A DNA stretch of 52,931 nt, from positions 1 through 52,931 of the forward strand of contig JADCFQ010000033.1 in NCBI GenBank assembly GCA_020249435.1. Direction: 5' to 3'. This DNA comes from Roseomonas sp. Its GTDB lineage: Bacteria > Pseudomonadota > Alphaproteobacteria > Acetobacterales > Acetobacteraceae. Shown piece after piece: positions 51,900-52,931 of this stretch (the first letter of the stretch is position 1; each line of letters opens with the position of its first letter). The notes beneath the pieces are model-generated. The model did no database searches. It worked only from the letters and a program-made list of their open reading frames with translations, and was not told the DNA's origin. The position numbers and the translations under genes are program-made.

Positions 51900-52790
51900 A
51901 TGGCTGCCTTGAACCTGATCACCTTTGCCGATGCTGCGGGAAGTCGCGCGGGCGTGCTGCTTTCTGGCGGGCGCGTGCTTGATTTGGCGGTGGCGATGCC
52001 GCCAGCGCGTGACATGCTTGCCGTGATTGATGGCGGCGCTGCCATGCTGGCCGCACTCCGCGCACTCGCCGCCAATCCGCCTGCCCATGCGCTGCTGCCG
52101 CTGGCGAGCGTTGCCCTCCAAGCCCCCATCCCACAGCCGCGCCGCAATGTGTTTTGCGTGGGCCGCAACTACATGGACCATGTCGCGGAAGGTGATCGTA
52201 CGCGCGGCATCACCAACAGCGAAGTGCCGAAATACCCGCAATTCTTCACCAAGGCCGCCGATTGCGTGATTGCCCCGGGTGCGAAAGTGCCAACGCATGA
52301 GGGTGTGACCAAATGGCTGGATTACGAGGTTGAGCTGGTGGCGATCATCGGCACGGCCGGGCGCGATATTCCGAAGGAAAAGGCGCTTGAGCATGTCTAT
52401 GGCTGGACCATCGGCAATGACGTGACGGGGCGCGATTTGCAGCGCCGCCATGGGCAATGGTTCAAGGGCAAGTCGCTGGATCGTTCCTGCCCGCTCGGCC
52501 CCGTGATTGTGCCGGCCGCGGATCTCAGCGCTGCTGATCTGGCGATTGGCCTCAAGATCAATGGCGAACAGCGGCAAGCCAGCCGCACCAGCAAGATGAT
52601 TTTTGACGTGCCGGAGATCATCCATCAGCTCTCTGCCGGCTTCACCCTGCTGCCGGGCGATGTGATCATGACCGGCACGCCGGAAGGCGTGGGCTACGCC
52701 ATGCAACCGCCGCAGACGCTGAAGGCCGGCGATGTGATGGAACTGACCATTGAAGGCATTGGCACGCTGACGAATACGATCAGCGACTAG
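51900..52790 (+). CDS. Fumarylacetoacetate hydrolase family protein
   Basis: 296 residues with a GGGGGAAA ribosome site before the ATG. FCVGRNYMDH (85-94), DYEVEL with metal ligands Glu143 and Glu145, Asp174 in GNDVTGRD, and FKGKSLDRSCPLGP and MTGTPEGVG are FAH-fold hallmarks. Members hydrolyse C-C bonds of acylpyruvates or isomerise and decarboxylate meta-cleavage products. The stop TAG forms the last three bases of the CTAG abutting the right IS. The normal C-terminus (GIGTLTNTISD) looks preserved. Confidence 0.92.
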   Translation: MAALNLITFADAAGSRAGVLLSGGRVLDLAVAMPPARDMLAVIDGGAAMLAALRALAANPPAHALLPLASVALQAPIPQPRRNVFCVGRNYMDHVAEGDRTRGITNSEVPKYPQFFTKAADCVIAPGAKVPTHEGVTKWLDYEVELVAIIGTAGRDIPKEKALEHVYGWTIGNDVTGRDLQRRHGQWFKGKSLDRSCPLGPVIVPAADLSAADLAIGLKINGEQRQASRTSKMIFDVPEIIHQLSAGFTLLPGDVIMTGTPEGVGYAMQPPQTLKAGDVMELTIEGIGTLTNTISD

Positions 52791-52931
52791 CAGGCTGCTG
52801 AAATTCGTAGTCTAATCTCCGCATTTATGATTCACTGTCGTCGCATTTGGTTGAGGTTGCGATGCGTGGTAATGACGCGGTGGCTGGTTCCCTGTTCAGC
52901 TATGTTGATCTTGAAAAGCGGGTGCGTCCTG
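52791..52931 (+). mobile_element. Right partial insertion sequence, same element as at left end, inverted
   Basis: From the CTAG at 52787-52790 onward the sequence matches the reverse complement of 1-134 with about 94 per cent identity. It holds the terminus CAGGCTGCTGAAATTCGTAG, the leader, and the first 70 bases of the transposase gene. Differences concentrate in the leader, with only one in the coding part. The element continues outside the window. Confidence 0.8.
52862..52931 (+). CDS. Transposase, N-terminal fragment (cut by window edge)
   Basis: Twenty-three codons are visible, beginning MRGNDAVAGSLFSYVDLEKR and continuing VRP, the start of an IS4/IS5-superfamily DDE transposase. The protein matches the left-end fragment over their shared 21 residues. 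It reads rightward, out of the window. The catalytic domain is not visible. Confidence 0.8.
   Translation, partial: MRGNDAVAGSLFSYVDLEKRVRP

Overview
The window reads as chromosomal DNA of a high-GC alphaproteobacterium. The gene set (several orphan Bug/TctC solute-binding proteins, an M81/MlrC-type protein, a standalone EutBC pair, N-acyl-D-amino-acid deacylase, many single-step catabolic enzymes) and the codon style fit Acetobacteraceae of the Roseomonas/Rhodovarius type. That placement is an inference from gene content. No rRNA, tRNA, CRISPR, phage gene or plasmid gene was found. No recognisable transcription factor gene lies anywhere in the 53 kb.

Both ends of the window lie inside copies of the same insertion sequence, an IS4/IS5-superfamily DDE element. 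The copies are inverted relative to each other (1-134 and 52791-52931), and each is preceded by CTAG. Both break off about 135-140 bases into the element, which is how a draft contig ends at a repeat. A 52-kb composite transposon is possible but cannot be shown here.

Layout. (1) 0.2-2.1 kb: a low-GC glycosyltransferase whose upstream region was replaced by the left IS. (2) 2.1-9.7 kb: two overlapping polysaccharide-deacetylase-like genes (the second lacks putative active-site residues), a ketopantoate-reductase-like gene, ethanolamine ammonia-lyase eutBC, an N-acyl-D-amino-acid deacylase and an AhpD/CMD-like protein. (3) 9.7-20.4 kb: a divergent catabolic block. On the minus strand are an Old Yellow Enzyme, a 3-hydroxyisobutyrate-dehydrogenase-like protein, an LLM flavin oxidoreductase and two tandemly duplicated periplasmic binding proteins. 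On the plus strand are a Baeyer-Villiger-type monooxygenase, an HpcH/HpaI aldolase, an acyl-CoA dehydrogenase and a Bug protein. (4) 20.4-26.6 kb: a DUF3429 membrane protein, uvrB, and a four-gene operon of a SsuABC/ThiXYZ-like ABC transporter with a maleate-isomerase/arylmalonate-decarboxylase-like enzyme. (5) 26.6-40.6 kb: an exopolysaccharide or O-antigen locus. Nine tightly packed minus-strand genes (heparinase-like, Wzz-like, ligase/polymerase, phosphoglycosyl transferase, DegT aminotransferase, GT4, WecB, second GT, UDP-sugar 4,6-dehydratase) run divergently from a large multi-SLBB outer-membrane export protein. No flippase, tyrosine kinase or sugar acetyltransferase is present. (6) 40.7-41.4 kb: a two-gene nucleotidyltransferase plus small basic protein module, a candidate toxin-antitoxin or defence pair. 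(7) 41.5-52.8 kb: two Bug proteins and the remnant of a third, an MFS transporter, an aminotransferase, a gamma-glutamyltransferase-like lipoprotein that appears to lack its catalytic Thr, a DsbA-like protein, a dual CDGSH protein, an M81 protein divergent from an aspartoacylase-like protein, and a fumarylacetoacetate-hydrolase-family protein whose stop codon lies at the right IS junction.

The locus with the clearest joint logic is the polysaccharide operon: a UDP-4-amino-6-deoxy sugar is made and loaded on the lipid carrier, extended, polymerised, length-controlled and exported. The least explained are the nucleotidyltransferase/small-protein pair, the active/degenerate deacetylase pair and the divergent catabolic block. 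All functions are read from protein sequence by eye. Start codons were chosen from Shine-Dalgarno spacing and family N-termini.
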